64,000 bases of DNA from Pocillopora verrucosa (taxonomy: Eukaryota; Cnidaria; Anthozoa; Scleractinia; Pocilloporidae). The notes below the pieces were generated by a model that worked only from the letters and a program-made list of their open reading frames with translations, made no database searches and was not told where the DNA came from. Of the stretch, positions 1 through 18,700 are shown piece after piece. The stretch is taken from assembly GCF_036669915.1 (NCBI RefSeq), contig NC_089315.1, forward strand, positions 12,015,153 to 12,079,152, given 5' to 3'. The stretch's first letter is position 1; each line of letters starts with the position of its first letter. Position numbers and translations under genes: made by a program.

Positions 1-1199
1 GGCAAACTGCATCTACTTTTCATACCAGTTGTCCATTAACTTGCAAAATATAAACAGCTGACCAGCAACCTGTAAATTTTCTGTAGCTTTCGATTTAATT
101 GTTTCTTGAGTATGAAGATCATCTGAACAAATACTTGTTCATGGTTTAAGGTGTGTGTGTATTTTGTCTAAAAGAAAGTTTGAAGTCTGTTTTTAATGTA
201 AATGTTTTGTGGTTTGTTGGACATTTCCATGTAATTCTACAACAAAAAATATATGCTCCATGACCATTTGACGCAGAAATATAACTATACCTTCCAGCTT
301 ATTCTCTTGCCTTGCCTCTCAGGAGCTGGTGACAATGTTTGCTCAGAACCACAAAATGCTGTGTCATCAGCTTTTAAGATGTTAAGGTTGATAAGCAACA
401 TAATAAGTAAACAACATGGTAAAGCTTACAAGTATGATCTGAATTAGTGGGCAATTAATTTTACAGCACGTTAAAGACCTTTGTTCCTACACCTATAAAA
501 TAGGTTCTTTTTCACTACTTCACATTTGCTTCTCCGCATCCACCTCTGGAAATTTGAACCACTATAGACTGAATTTATTTGTCTGTACTAACAAAAAACC
601 TCATGCCCAACAACACTGTTACAAGTTTCAATTATCTGATATTTCATAACAGTTGATGAAGGATACACCCTGAGTGCCCACCTTTCCCAGACCCTGAACT
701 TTGTTTCCTGTTCATGGGAAAAAAATTGCATGACAATAATTACAAATAGGAGGAAGGTAATATGGCAATAAAATTAGTTTGACATCACCACGGCTCCCTG
801 CCATTAAGCAAGCTACATGTATACATGTCTGGGCAGTCATTTACATCTGACACTAGTACTTGCAAACAATAGGATGCTTATAAATTTGAGGATCCGATAA
901 AAAAGATTGCTTTCCTCTCCAAATTAAGTAATAGTAACCCATTGTATGAAAATTATGGCCGGTTATTAAGGAAACTTTTGAAGCCTGAATGGTGCAGCAT
1001 ACACAAGAAGAACCAATAAAATCAAGCAAAACAAAAGGGTGGCAAAAAGAAGAAAATAAAATGTTACACCTTTTTCTCAAATAAACATGTCAAACAAGTA
1101 GCACATACAGTTGTATGCAGTAGAAAAAAAAATTGCTTCACATGAAATCAAAATCATAAAAATGAGAAAAGAAAAATGGTGAGTGCATGGCTGAGTATG
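1..1199. other. Left edge, no gene recognised
   Basis: AT-rich sequence with only short ORFs that do not resemble any family I know. It lies 3' of the FAM102-type gene. The C-terminal exons of that gene could be here or further left if its sixth exon is spliced rather than terminal, but I found no stretch matching the conserved vertebrate C-terminus. Confidence 0.4.
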
Positions 1200-6891
<5,692 letters not shown>

Positions 6892-8520
6892 TTATCCAGG
6901 GCTTCTAAGATTATATTTCCCTCTCCTACCTGCCGACGACATTTTCTCAATAACAAAACAGTAACATCTGCCAAGATGGTACCCACAGTTCTCTCTGCAC
7001 CGCAGCGGAAGTCAACACGTATTTGACATATGACTTCCGGTGAAATGTTTCTCCTTCCTTCGCGCTGCTACGACTTGAGCATTTAAATGAAACTTATACA
7101 ATTATTCTTTTGATAAAATGAATTGGGAGAAATGAAAACAACTTTTTTCTAGAAAAAATTTCTCGGAGGCTTGAAACTTTGGTGGGTAGTCGTGGAATTC
7201 TTAGAAATTCCCGATTGTTCGGAAGTTTGAATGTTTGACCCGAAGCAAGGAAATGATAGTAACACTTGACACACAAGGTCTCCAGGTTTGAATAATCTGG
7301 TGGTTTCATTACGTAAGAATGTTTTTTTGGGAATTCTGACACGTCTAAACTTAAAATAGATGTATCGAAAGTTTTCGTTTCTTCCATATCTTGTGACCAT
7401 TAAACAGCATTTCACTCTCGAGATTGAAACCCAATATCGCGTTATTCTTCAACTGCCACGTTGACCGACTAAGAATAAAGCCAGGGAACAATCGAAAGGA
7501 AAATTTTAAAAGTAATTGTAACATCGTCACATTTCCTTTAAGTGAAAAGGGTCTTGAAACTTTATTTAAAAAGAAAAGTACGTCAGACCATGTTATATTG
7601 GTAGATAATTTGACTGTGACGGTTAGGGTAAAGTACTTCAGTGTAAGTGACTCGATGAAGTTGCAAAGATCTTTGCTACTCGCGTGTGTAATTAGGTATC
7701 GACGTAAGATAATGACACGTCATCCGACATGCATGTTGCCTTTCCGCTTAAAAATAAAGTATGATTCAAACTAGATAATCATTTCCGGATGTTGGTCTGT
7801 TTGTACAATATAGTCTTCTCAGAATTGTTACTTTGCCTTCTTGAAAGGGTTTTCAAATTCAAAGCGCTGGTAGAGAACTAAAAGGGTGATAGAGGGTACT
7901 TTTCTCCACTTAATTACTCCAAAAGAAATGACTATGTAGATACTCAGGAAAATGTAAGTTCAGAACAATTTATCATCAGTGGATACCACAAAAATGAAAA
8001 AAAATAGGCGTCAGTTATTGACTTCGATATTTTATGTAAACATGGCTTAATCAGCAGGATTCTTTGACCAGAGAGCCGTTTATCCGCACCCGAGTGAAAC
8101 TCACAACAACAAACAAAAAAGAGCTAAAAAACATCACGCAAATTTTTCTCATAATTCTAAAGGTCACAGCAATTTCACACTTGGTGTTAGCTTTATCGTG
8201 TTTTGATTGCCACAGCACTTCACAGCGATAGACCTCCGGCTGTACTTACCGCATAAAATTGGATCACAGCTTCTGGAAAGAGCATAAAAGAGGCCCACCT
8301 TAAGACTTTGCAGGCGGTTATTTTTTTAGCGTCATAAGTGGCATAAAATTAAAGCGGGTTAAAACTGGCCAGACTGACTGAATAACGTCCCTTCAAAATC
8401 TTTGTCACAACACTGTGCGATGCAGCTCCAACATGGACAATACCAAAGGGGTTACCGGGGCCCTCCTGGTATATTTTCCCCCCTATTTATATCTAGAAAT
8501 AGCGACACGTTCTGAAAATA

Positions 8521-8535
8521 ACGGGAGTAACTTTT

Positions 8536-8568
<33 letters not shown>

Positions 8569-8672
8569 CGTAACAGGGTAATTTGGTATATCAACTGAGT
8601 TGATAACGTAAATTGCCGGCCATAAAGATTTTCAAAGCTGACGTTTCGAGTGATAGCCCTTCGTCAGAGTAA
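8521..8672 (-). repeat. Dispersed repeat with hammerhead-like motif, copy 1
   Basis: Shares with five other places in the window the blocks AAGAAACTGTGGTGCTGCGTCGGTGGGA (split here as AAGAAACTGTGGTGCTG plus CGTCGGTGGGA), a run AACAGGGTAATTT, a palindrome ATCAACTGAGTTGAT, and at its end a hairpin motif whose reverse strand carries CTGACGA and GAAACGTC. Here the hairpin (8638-8670, minus strand) has lost one stem-II pair. Probably a non-autonomous mobile element; the class is not certain. Confidence 0.6.
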
Positions 8673-9018
8673 ATGAAAATAACGACCTGCCAGTGGTTTG
8701 TTTTCGTTCCCCGGTAGTTGAGGCAATTTTATCCATTGCATTCCCGATGCCCCTCTACGCGGGGTGGGGATTAAGTAGGTAATGAGTTTAACTGTCACTT
8801 GTTTGCGAACTCATTTTGCAGACTGGACTTGAATTTTTACTTAACAGGAAATCAGAAATTTACAAACGAGAACAAGATATTATTTTAATTCATTGTATAA
8901 TTTTAAAAATTTAAGGAGAAAAAAATTAAAAGAGGAATTGACTTTGTTATATTTTCCTCGGGAGTCGGGCCTTTCATTGCCTTTCACTGGCAGTAAAAGT
9001 GGATACCCTGGTAACCTC

Positions 9019-9044
9019 GAGAGAGAGAGAGAGAGGGGGGGAGG
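9019..9044. repeat. GA/G microsatellite
   Basis: A simple (GA)n run followed by a G-rich run, directly visible. No function inferred. Confidence 0.8.
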
Positions 9045-9255
9045 GAAATTATCGATTGGTCTCAAAGGGTTAGGGAGTGTCTACAAATGATATGAAACAA
9101 ATCTATTTACAAAAGTAAACTTCCTAAAGCTAGTAACTGATGCCAAACAAACAGGACAGCTACTTGAGCCCTTGTGTTCAAATTAAAGGCCTAACAACAA
9201 AGAAAAAAAGAGCCTCGTTCAGTTCCTTTGAAACCAGGAATATCGCTGCTTCCTC

Positions 9256-9750
9256 TTAGAATACACGGAATTGGGCGGTTTCTTGACGCATGCGTCGATT
9301 ACTTGATCGTCGAGACTTATTGAAAAGTGTGCAATTCCTGGCGGTTCGTTGGATGATTTTCTGCACCCTCGTAACAAAGCAAAATGTGAGGTATAAGAAG
9401 ACTGCCAACACGCCTCCACTCAACATCACAGGGGATAGAATGACGAGTAAGGAGAATGACGCTACAGTGACGGTTCCCCCGAAAACTAGAAGTGCGCAGA
9501 ACGATATGGAAAGAAACGAGCCTAATACAAAGGCTAAGAAAACCAGAAAAGGCAAAAAACCAAGAACGACCAAGATGACCAAAAATAGGCACATAAAAGG
9601 ATGGTTCTCAAGAAAATGTTGAGCTTGCCTGATCACAGGCATTGCTTGACAGTCTGCTTTCAGACTGGATGCGTATTGAATCGTTTGTCGAACATTACTC
9701 TTCAGCCTTAAGCTTGGAAACACCTGTTCCATACGCTCGATCCAAACCAT
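9256..9750 (-). CDS. LDAF1: Lipid droplet assembly factor 1 (promethin/TMEM159 family)
   Basis: 164 aa in one coding exon. Residues about 45-125 are a long, nearly continuous hydrophobic block introduced by FLENHPF, matching the LDSHPF lead-in of promethin, and include the family-like ...VASFSLLVIL... stretch. The tail is basic and short. Family knowledge: LDAF1 is an ER hairpin membrane protein that partners seipin and marks where triglyceride lipid droplets form. The ATG sits in a strong context (GCCATGG). An acceptor-like CCCTAG 12 bp upstream (exon edge at 9762) suggests a 5' UTR intron, so the first non-coding exon would lie at higher coordinates. Human LDAF1 is about 160 aa, so the length fits. 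It could instead be another small hydrophobic hairpin protein, but the HPF motif plus the four-segment profile favours this call. Confidence 0.72.
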   Translation of the reverse strand: MVWIERMEQVFPSLRLKSNVRQTIQYASSLKADCQAMPVIRQAQHFLENHPFMCLFLVILVVLGFLPFLVFLAFVLGSFLSISFCALLVFGGTVTVASFSLLVILSPVMLSGGVLAVFLYLTFCFVTRVQKIIQRTARNCTLFNKSRRSSNRRMRQETAQFRVF

Positions 9751-9843
9751 GGCGACAAAAAACTAGGGAAGAGAACACAACAACAACAAAATCATTATAA
9801 AGAAACCAACTCTCGGTAACAGGCTAGAAAAGTTCCTAGATAA

Positions 9844-10115
9844 AGGGGGTAAGTTTCCGAAGAAACTGTAGTGCTGCGTCGGTGGGAGAGTATAACAGGG
9901 TAATTTAGTATTATCAACCGAGTTGATAACGTATATTAGCCACTTAATTCGATCTCTTTAGTTTCTCTTTAATTCTATGGTTTGGATATTCGTCAGAGCG
10001 TTAGCTTTTTGTCAATCGCTCTGAAGAAGGGCTAACGCTCGAAACGTCAGCTTTTAAACTCTTTACGGTTGCCAATTTACGTTATCAACTCAGTTGATAG
10101 TACTAAATTACTCTA
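9844..10115. repeat. Dispersed repeat with hammerhead-like motif, copy 2 (inverted pair)
   Basis: Two facing halves of the dispersed repeat. The left half (9844-9945) carries the AAGAAACTGTAGTGCTG and CGTCGGTGGGA blocks and the ATCAAC..GTTGAT palindrome. The right half (10015-10115) is inverted and carries the motif CTGAAGA ... GAAACGTC at 10018-10051. It lies in the presumed 5' intron or promoter of the LDAF1-like gene. Confidence 0.6.
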
Positions 10116-11564
10116 GAAAAGTTCGTCAGCAAACGGCTTTTTTTTTTCTTACCCAACATACAAACTTTTAAGTTACTAATGTAGGTGAAACAACTTCCTT
10201 GAATTCATAAAACAGCTGTATATTTCCCTAAGCATTACTCGTCAAAACAGATTTCAAATAAAAAAGGATCCTATGCAGAATTGCGCTTACTTGCAATTCC
10301 AGTGGTGAGGTTCATATGTCGCTTATGAAAAGAAAGACTTTAAATATTCGTCTATGCAGGGGAAGTTGTTAAACCTACATCTTATTCTATAATCATACTA
10401 AAACTGCAGAATTTACTAGTTTCGGGTAGGTTTAAACTGAATTTGCACCATTACGACAGAGCTAACCTGGGTAGAAGTCTTTTTGCGTTTCCCCTTAGCC
10501 AAGTGAAGTGCGGGCTCAGAAGTAGGTTCCGTGAAAATATAGGGCGAAAGGGAGCAAAGAAATTGCCTTTGCACCACTAGCGCTTTTCTCTCTTTAGCTC
10601 CTTCTTCTCCCTTATGCCTACACGCTTCTACTGCTTGGCCTGAGGGGAACGAAAAGGACATCTATGCAAGCCAAGGAAGATATTTTGATGAGCAAAGTCG
10701 CACGAGTCAACCTTGCTTTTACCCTTTGCCATGTGCGCTTATACTACGAAAAATTCTCTTTCCAGAAGGTCTGCATTTTCAGGACCATTCCATTTCCATG
10801 TTAGAATCTATCTTTCCTGTCAAATTTTAGGAGGTCTATTGAGTAAGCCCATTTTTTTCTTCTTAAAAAAGTTAAAATTCACCAAGAGTCTTCTAGCTTA
10901 CCTCACAAAGTTGAACTCGTAAATCCACTTGTTTCAATTACGTAACAGTCACTTAATAGGCACACTGACAGCGCCTGACGTCCCCGCGCGAGCGCGCTAA
11001 ATTCAACAGTTAACTCGTTTCTACTCCAAAGTGGAGAAAGGTTTTTAAAGAGCATACGGGAAATTCTTTTGAGCAAGAGTGTACCGGCTGGAGCTTACGC
11101 CAAAAATTTAGTTGAAGCAGCATCATAGTAACCGTTTGGTCATCTTAAGGTACAAATGTAGCACACTGTACTTTGCTTTATTTAATTACGTCTGCCTTCC
11201 TCTTCAAGCTGATTACGTTGTTACATACAATCAGTTTACAAGCCTTCCAAAAGATGAATTATAAATTTTATTCATCGATTGCATTAACTCCAAGCTACCT
11301 GGCTGTTAAATTGTCAAACAGGTTAGGATTAGGGTTCTTTTTAACTTCTATTTTTCTAGGTTACGACAACATGTAGTATTTCTAGTGTTTTCATATATTC
11401 AATCATTAAAAAAAAAAGGGAAACCAAATCATGTAATCAAATCAATAAACATTGACTGTGCATAATACATAATCTGAAAAACCTACAATCTACGTGACAA
11501 ATATTTATATGACTCAACCGGCGTCAGCTGCGTCGCTCTACCACCACAACCTAACGTTCAATTG

Positions 11565-11735
11565 CATTAAAACTGCACAGCACCGGTATTGCAGAGGTCA
11601 TGGGTTGAAATCCCGTACAGGCCTGAATTTTTTTTTAGGCCCTATTTTCACTACTCCTCAAGTGGTGTTCATTACTGCGAAGATCGCTTTCATATTCACG
11701 GTATAAAACTGTTCAAATGAAATGAAATTACAAAG
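11565..11735 (+). repeat. tRNA-derived SINE-like element
   Basis: Contains a B-box-like GGTCATGGGTTGAAATCCC at about 11596-11615, followed by a hairpin (AGGCCTGAA, T-run, TTAGGCC) and the block TTCATTACTGCGAAGATCGC. As I remember it, this combination recurs in coral genomes as a short interspersed element. The A-box side is degenerate, so the left edge is uncertain. Confidence 0.6.
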
Positions 11736-12717
11736 TTTCCTCTCCTCCATGGGAATTCTTAGAGAAGACTCCAAGTGATAAAGTGTCCGATGGCGACTGT
11801 TTTTTAATAAAAGATCAGTATACCACGATTTGTTCTTTAACGGATAAACCTAAAGTTGATACGGAGTTTTCTCCATATTATTCTCCCAGCTGATTCAAGC
11901 ATCTTACAACGACCACTAAGAGCATGATATCTGAACTGGTGGAGTGAGTTTCTTTGCTTAACACCACTGTGTAAAAATTTGGATAATTTAATAGTTTTCT
12001 ACATCTTGTAACCATTTAATCTATTGCCCTAACGACAGCAACATCTGCATTTCTTAGGAATTAATTTTTTCTACTTCTTTTAATCGAATTAAAGTTATTT
12101 TACTCAGTTTTGTTACAAGAAAATTTGTCCACTCTAAGCCTGTTCAAACACACAAAAAATATGTCACTAAACTTCTTGAAAGTCTTCGACGCAATGCTAA
12201 AGATTGTAATATCCTTACGATGTTACTTTAGTAAGTAACTTCATGACTTCAAACCGCGACCGAAGGTATACTTTGTTTAAAACCAGGCAAATTAAATTTT
12301 ACCAAAAAAAAAAAAAAAAAGAGAAAAAAAGCAACCTGAGGCAAAGGCGTTTTTGAGCCTCACATAGCGATCATACGTCTTCCCCAGCTATCTATCGCAC
12401 ACTTTGACTCCTCTGTTTAAACGTAATGCTAAAAAAAGCACAATAGGAAGAAGGGAACGAAACATTTAACTTCCACGTGTCAGTGAGACGTCCACAATTA
12501 GGGAAAGTCATAGGTATAGCAAACTTGCGCCGCTGTCTCAATCGATCATAAGCAAAAGTTAAAAGAGTCACGAATGACTCACCCACGTTTTGTAGGGCTT
12601 CGGACAGTTCCACGTGGACTTTTGATCGTCCACTTATAAGTTGTTATGATTTACACTTTATCGAAAAACGCATTATTTCCGTTACTAAAAAACAGTTCCC
12701 TAAAAAACAGTTGCTCT

Positions 12718-15700
12718 TTACAAATAATCAGCTATGATTGGGTAATCTAGTTCAACCAGAATATCATACAGTTTCCCTACTGTGCTATGAGCCTTGACCT
12801 CCCAATTTCTTAAGACTTCATCAGCTGGATTTTCTATTCTTCTGTTGTCAAGGTATTGGATGGTGGTGTTGTCCAAACCAAGTTTCTCTGCTAAAGCTTT
12901 CCAATTGTCGTTCGCTGAAAATCCCAATGAAAAATGAACAAGGTTGGATTTTCGCCAATCTAAACATTACACTATCCCTAACGCAACCATCCTTGGAACA
13001 GTCAATCATCAAGAACGAGAACGACAACAATTCAAAACAAACAAACAGACAAACAAATCAGGCAAATTGGCTCGTGGATAAATGATTCTTCATAGATCAG
13101 ACAGCTTGCACACAGTAAGAAAGGGTGGCTCCACACAGACATAGATCTGGGAATTAAACTCATCATGACATTTGAACGTCTGGCATCTTTTTGGTCAATA
13201 TTGAATGAGAAGTATGCATCGGAAACAATACACAATATAATTATTGTCTTAGCCACTGCCTGAGTTTTAAGATTGCACTGTAGCTGACCATAAGTTAACG
13301 AAAATTGTGAAAAGGGATGCCACAATTTTGTATCTCTTTTTAGCATCCTGGAAGTTTTTACATCGACGTAACAAAAGTCTTACTCTTCTTTTCCCATCTC
13401 TTGGTGATCTGTTCTACTCAATTAATCATAACCATTACAGTTTCCTCAAATGTGATTGGTGCAGTAGCTGCTTTATTTTTCACTAATCATTCGTTCATGA
13501 AGAAGACGTGACAAGACGAAAAAAACATCTTTCTCTAAAACATTTAATGTTACTCAAGCTTATTCTTAGTCTTTTCACGAAAGCGCCTACTATGTGGGAG
13601 TAAGCCGTACTGTTGGCGTTTCATACAGTTAAAAGTAATTCTAGCTTTTCTGAATTTTAATTGATAGGCAGATTGAGATGGAACATACCACACAAGTTTC
13701 TGGTCAGGTCTCTTCGATGGGAGTAGCGTATCTCTCTTACAAACGTATGGGGTGACAGCAGTGGACCTATCAAAGTAACAACAACACATTGTTTATTGTT
13801 ATGAAAGGAACTGCAAAGCTTTTCCTAAGAGCAGAGATAAAATACTTGTTGGCTATCCACTGCCAAGCACGCTGTACGCACGTTTTACTACCCTACGCCT
13901 TACTTCGCACCACTGTACACATGCATATGTACAACACCCAACCTGCGCCTTAGTGTATAACAAGCCGACTGGTCTATCAGAACTCGAGCTAATCCTAACT
14001 CCTGTAGCATACAACGAATAGTACAACTTTATTACTCCGACTGGACAGGTTGATTATACTTTACAAGTGAGCCCCCTCACCTACCCTCCCCCAAAGTAAA
14101 GTATGTCAAGCACAGCATAATGACCAGCTCAGGAAATAAAATATGACCTCCCCACCATGTTTTATGATAAACCAAAACCTATAGCTTTATACTCATGCAG
14201 GGCTAAATCAACATCATTACTGCAAAACTCACCAATGACTCCCTTATGAGCAGGCAAGACGTGCCTAAATGTCTTTATCACACTTGGTCTTTCACCATCT
14301 GTAATCAGGTTTGTGTATCTACGAATGGAGTAATTTTTGCTTTCTAGCATCATTTCTGGTAGCTTCGTTTTGTTTTGCCCAGGCACTTTTTCAAGTTCAC
14401 TCCTCAACAGGTTTATTGCAAGCTGTCCCAGCTTATCTGTGATACTAGTTGCTTCAGCGAGGGTTAGGTCTCCAAAACATTTAACTTCTCTCGGACCTGA
14501 AAACAATATTAAATGCAGTTCAATGCAATTTCACAGAGTTAACAACAAAGAGCCTCAGCATTCTCTAGTAGTCAGCGGTTTAGTATATGCACGTGTCGGA
14601 ATTCCATGTGCTTTTCATTCGAGGCATTCTTGCGTGTGCTTTGGGCGTGAACTTTCAGTGCTGTTCGGAGTGGCAGCTCATCGTCCACGCAGTTTCCCCC
14701 ACCCCTTCCCTCCCTCTTTCCTCTGTTTATTCAGTCTGATGGGTGCCTGTTTCCCTTTCCTGCGTGGGGGCTCATGGCTGGGTTATCAGGATTTTCCAAC
14801 CATGGGAGCACACTCCATCTAGGAGCTGGCTGCCAATAGTCAAGCTCCTCAAATTTTTTTTCACATTTGATCTTGTTATGTATTTTTAGTTTGTCGAGCG
14901 TTTTTTTTAACATGAGCCTCTGGCAAACACTTCCCACATCTTCAACATTAAATATTAAACTATTCTATTCTATTCCCAGATGTCTTAGGCACCTAACCTC
15001 CACTTGGTGATTCAGTTGTTAAATTGATATTGGTATGTACATGAGCCAAAAATCATAACCTACATGTACAATGCAGGTGTACCTTTTGGTTAGCAATGGC
15101 AAAGTATAAGTATTCTCTTATTACATATACAGTAGCCATCTTTAATACAAAAAGCAAACACAGGTTGGGGTGTGAAATAAATTCAGACCAAACTGATGGC
15201 TGACAGGCAGAATGAAAGAAGGAGGATGGGTAAAGTGAGCATGTGCTCAACTTTTTGTGCTTATCTCCTTAACCCTTTCACTCCCAGATCGAATTTGTCA
15301 TTCTCCTCACTGTCAACCACATTATTCTTATGATGTTAGTTCAGAGAATTTAGTATTGGATCAGCTAATTATCCCCGAATTGATATTTTTCTTTATTCTC
15401 ATTACTTATCTGGTTGATATAGTTTTGATATTGTAAGGAGAAATTCTGTGTTGGTCATTCATGGGAGTGAAAGGGTTAATTAATGTCTTCTTCTACCTTA
15501 ATCTAATATGGTATCTGAGCAAACTACTCCTAATAGCATCCCTAATTTGATTCAATGTGAGCTATGCAAATCCTTGTCCAAAACTATTAGAACACGTTAT
15601 CCTCAAGGTGATAATGGGTGACAATCAAGTAACCAGCCCCTTTTCTGGATTACAGCCCCAGCCCCTTTTCTGGATTAGCATGAAAAGAAATGATGAGCAA

Positions 15701-18700
15701 TGATGAAAGAAAAAAGGAGTGGAACTTGGCATGCTAGCCTTGCCTTTTGCTTTAGTGTTTGTTGTTTCACTTCAATAACATCCAAAAGAGGAGCTTATTA
15801 AATGGCTTACAACATGAAAATTAGTCAGAAGGAAGAAACACTTACTAGGGATGAGATGCACCATTTACATACATACACCTAGCTATGGGTAGACAACAAG
15901 ATTGAGGCATGTAGTATAAATAGATTTGGTACTTTGATAGACAGTCATGTGAATTGTGATTTGAACCTTTAACTACTACACAGAGATTGAGGCAGCACAA
16001 GAAACTTGCCTCCTGAGGGACCTGGTATTAGGTTGACCAATCCAAGCATTCATTCAGATGCCAGTATTGGCAAAGTTGCATACTGCACAGAGAAGTTACA
16101 TGTTAATAACTTCTGGGAATTGAAGGGTTAAGGCAATTAATAGTATATTTTATTTCACTCACTTAAACTCTCAAATTTCTTTGTCATATCATTGACAGGG
16201 CTATCAACATTGTCCTGGCCAAGGTTAAGAGGTTTCAGAATGTAGCGTACACAATCTTTGCGCTGAGAACGATTTACAGCATCAAGGAGAGTCTGAACAG
16301 TAGCCCTACTTCCATCATAAGAAATCCAGCCCTTGATAACATTGAGTGTATGACTTCCAGGTTCTTTTTCCACAAAAGATTCTCCCTCAGCTGGCAAGCC
16401 AAGTTCTTTGAAAAGTCTGAAATAAAAGGACAATGGGCCGAGGTGAAGAGGTGCTATATCACAGGAAACAAGCCAAATTGCTCATACCACAGAAATCTTT
16501 TGCAGTTTCTGTAGGTTAAGCACATAAGACTAATGCTACTCCCCTTGATTTTACCAAGGTTGATTATATTACAGGCTACCTTAGGCATTTTGTCATATTC
16601 TCTAATAGCTCCTTGATACCAGTTTAAACTCCTGAATTGAGGAGTTTCATTGAAGATCAAACTACATAATTCAAAATTTTTGTACTAATAACACTACAGT
16701 GTAAAATTTGTTCACATGAAATTCTGAAAAATAAGCCAACCTTTTCCATCCATTCCCAAAAATTTCTTTGTCCATTTCTTTACAGAATTTTCCAAACACC
16801 TCGGGTTGCTCATCTAAAATATCTTGGACTTCCGATTTTAATGAGTAAACAGAGGTTTCTTGTATGGAACCAATATGTGTGGATGATTTGTCATCATTAG
16901 GAGATCCTACACATATTAAGAAAAAATTAGTATATAATTCACTGACTGATTGCTCAAGAGATAAATGCAAGAAGCACCTTGACAATTGCTTAATGTTAGA
17001 CTGTGCATATAAAAGAATACTTATAAAATAATGCAAAAGAGTGTTGTAAGAAGAGAGGCACAGTTCTTGAAAATATCCACAAATAGGTGAATTTTGAAGT
17101 TAGGGGCCATTTAAACTTGTGATCTATGTTCTACTTTTCTGAAATGCCTTGGATCTGGGCATCTAATAAATAAAGTGAATAAAATGAATCACATCCTTTC
17201 AATCACAATTACTGATAATTAATGTGACCCTTAAAACCAAATGAAATAATTCAAATGTTTTCTACGAGGTTCACAACACGACCATTCCAAACTGACAAGT
17301 AACATCTGTTATGAATCATCAAGAACATCATGTGGTTCACATGTTATAAAAGATGCTGAAAATAGTGTTACATATACAGAACCTTCTCTTCCAGATTCCT
17401 GTATTTTTTTAGCCAATGGTGAATCAAAGATCTCTAGTGCTTTCACAAAATAACTAAATGCTTCAGGACCCTTTTTTGGAAGTATTTCAGTCAGCAGTTG
17501 ATCCATTTTGGTGCAGTTTGACTTTTGATCACTTTGCAGTTCTTGTTTGTCATACTCATCAAGCACTTTGGTTAGATAAGGTAGCAACTTTTTTATATCC
17601 ATGGAAGAAAATTGATCTGAACTTGTGCGAAGCACTCTCTTGTGTTCTTCTGTCATACCAACCTCATCTGAACAAAACAAAAATTTTTCATGCAATCTCT
17701 GCCAAGGTAGCTATACTAAATATTAGCGGATAGAAAGGAGATAATATCTTCATATATGAATCCTACTTTTCCTGTTTTTTCCTCACACACATGTGAATGC
17801 AATTACTGATAGAAGCCTTCCTCAATTACATTCATTGTGTTACAGAAAATCGTATATATGCATCAGTAAAAAAAGCCTGTGTTGTGTGGGACTATTGACT
17901 CCTATGCAACACTCATAGACCTACAGTTACAGAAAGTTGTTTTGTGAATTATACAACTGGGTCTTACCAAATTTTTGACCATGCCAAGCACTTATATACC
18001 TCTGTTTAAATAACAGAAGTACTTATTTGGGTATTTAATAAATACATGTACTGTTAGTTAACATATATTTACTTCAGTAAATGGTTTGAACCCAGGGGTA
18101 ACATGTAATAGTGTAGTCTGGTCAATTGGGAGATTATAGTCCTTAGCATCACAAACAATCTAAACAGAAAGACCAAACTTTACCAATGGATCAAAACTGA
18201 CCACTCACAACTGACTCACAACACTTGAGTCTCACATCCAATAACATTGTGGCTACACTGACCAATCAGTTTACACGAATTGAACTTAATACATTTAACT
18301 GACATCATCTATTCACTTGACTCTTATAACAACTTCCACTCAGATCGTCAAAACATCAGTCACTACTACCCACAACAGTCCTTCTCAGGACAACAATCAC
18401 CTGGGCAATCAGAATACACTATCACATACATGAACTTGTAACATTTGGTTATCTGCTGCTGTAAAACAGGCACATCTTTTTTCTTGCCAACATGCAGGCA
18501 TGCCTTCTTTCCTACATAGTTTATCATTTTCTTTTGCACACTTAGAAGAACGAAAAACAACTAACACCAATATGGAAGAATGTGCATGGGTCAGCAAAAG
18601 GAAGTGGGTACAGAGAAAGACAAACATTGGGTCTGTTGTACAGTTCCTTGGATTTTATTGTGTGAACCAGTAGGGTAAGTGAGCAAGAATTTCTCCACAT

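Larger units (their letters stand above)
9762..12717. other. Intergenic / 5' region of LDAF1-like gene
   Basis: Besides the inverted repeat copy and a SINE-like unit listed separately, I see no gene. The ORF at 10416-10661 has low-complexity, repeat-like composition and no family match. Confidence 0.35.

Noticed and set aside
9290..9622. 110-codon plus-strand ORF
   Set aside because: Antisense shadow of the LDAF1-like coding exon; its Lys/Thr-rich composition is what the reverse of a hydrophobic protein gives.
10416..10661. 81-codon minus-strand ORF upstream of the LDAF1-like gene
   Set aside because: No homology by eye, no useful splice sites in phase with the LDAF1-like exon, which has its own well-placed start.
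11596..11625. Possible functional tRNA gene
   Set aside because: Only a B-box-like stretch is present; no credible cloverleaf or A box, and the downstream sequence is SINE body.
14337..14822. 161-codon plus-strand ORF
   Set aside because: Runs antisense through a death-domain exon into a retroelement-like block; no family features.
18409..18627. Small cysteine-containing ORF on the minus strand with a hydrophobic start, resembling a secreted peptide
   Set aside because: It overlaps the end of an interspersed repeat, lies in an intron of the CARD/DD gene, has no clear splice partners, and its cysteines fit no pattern I can name.
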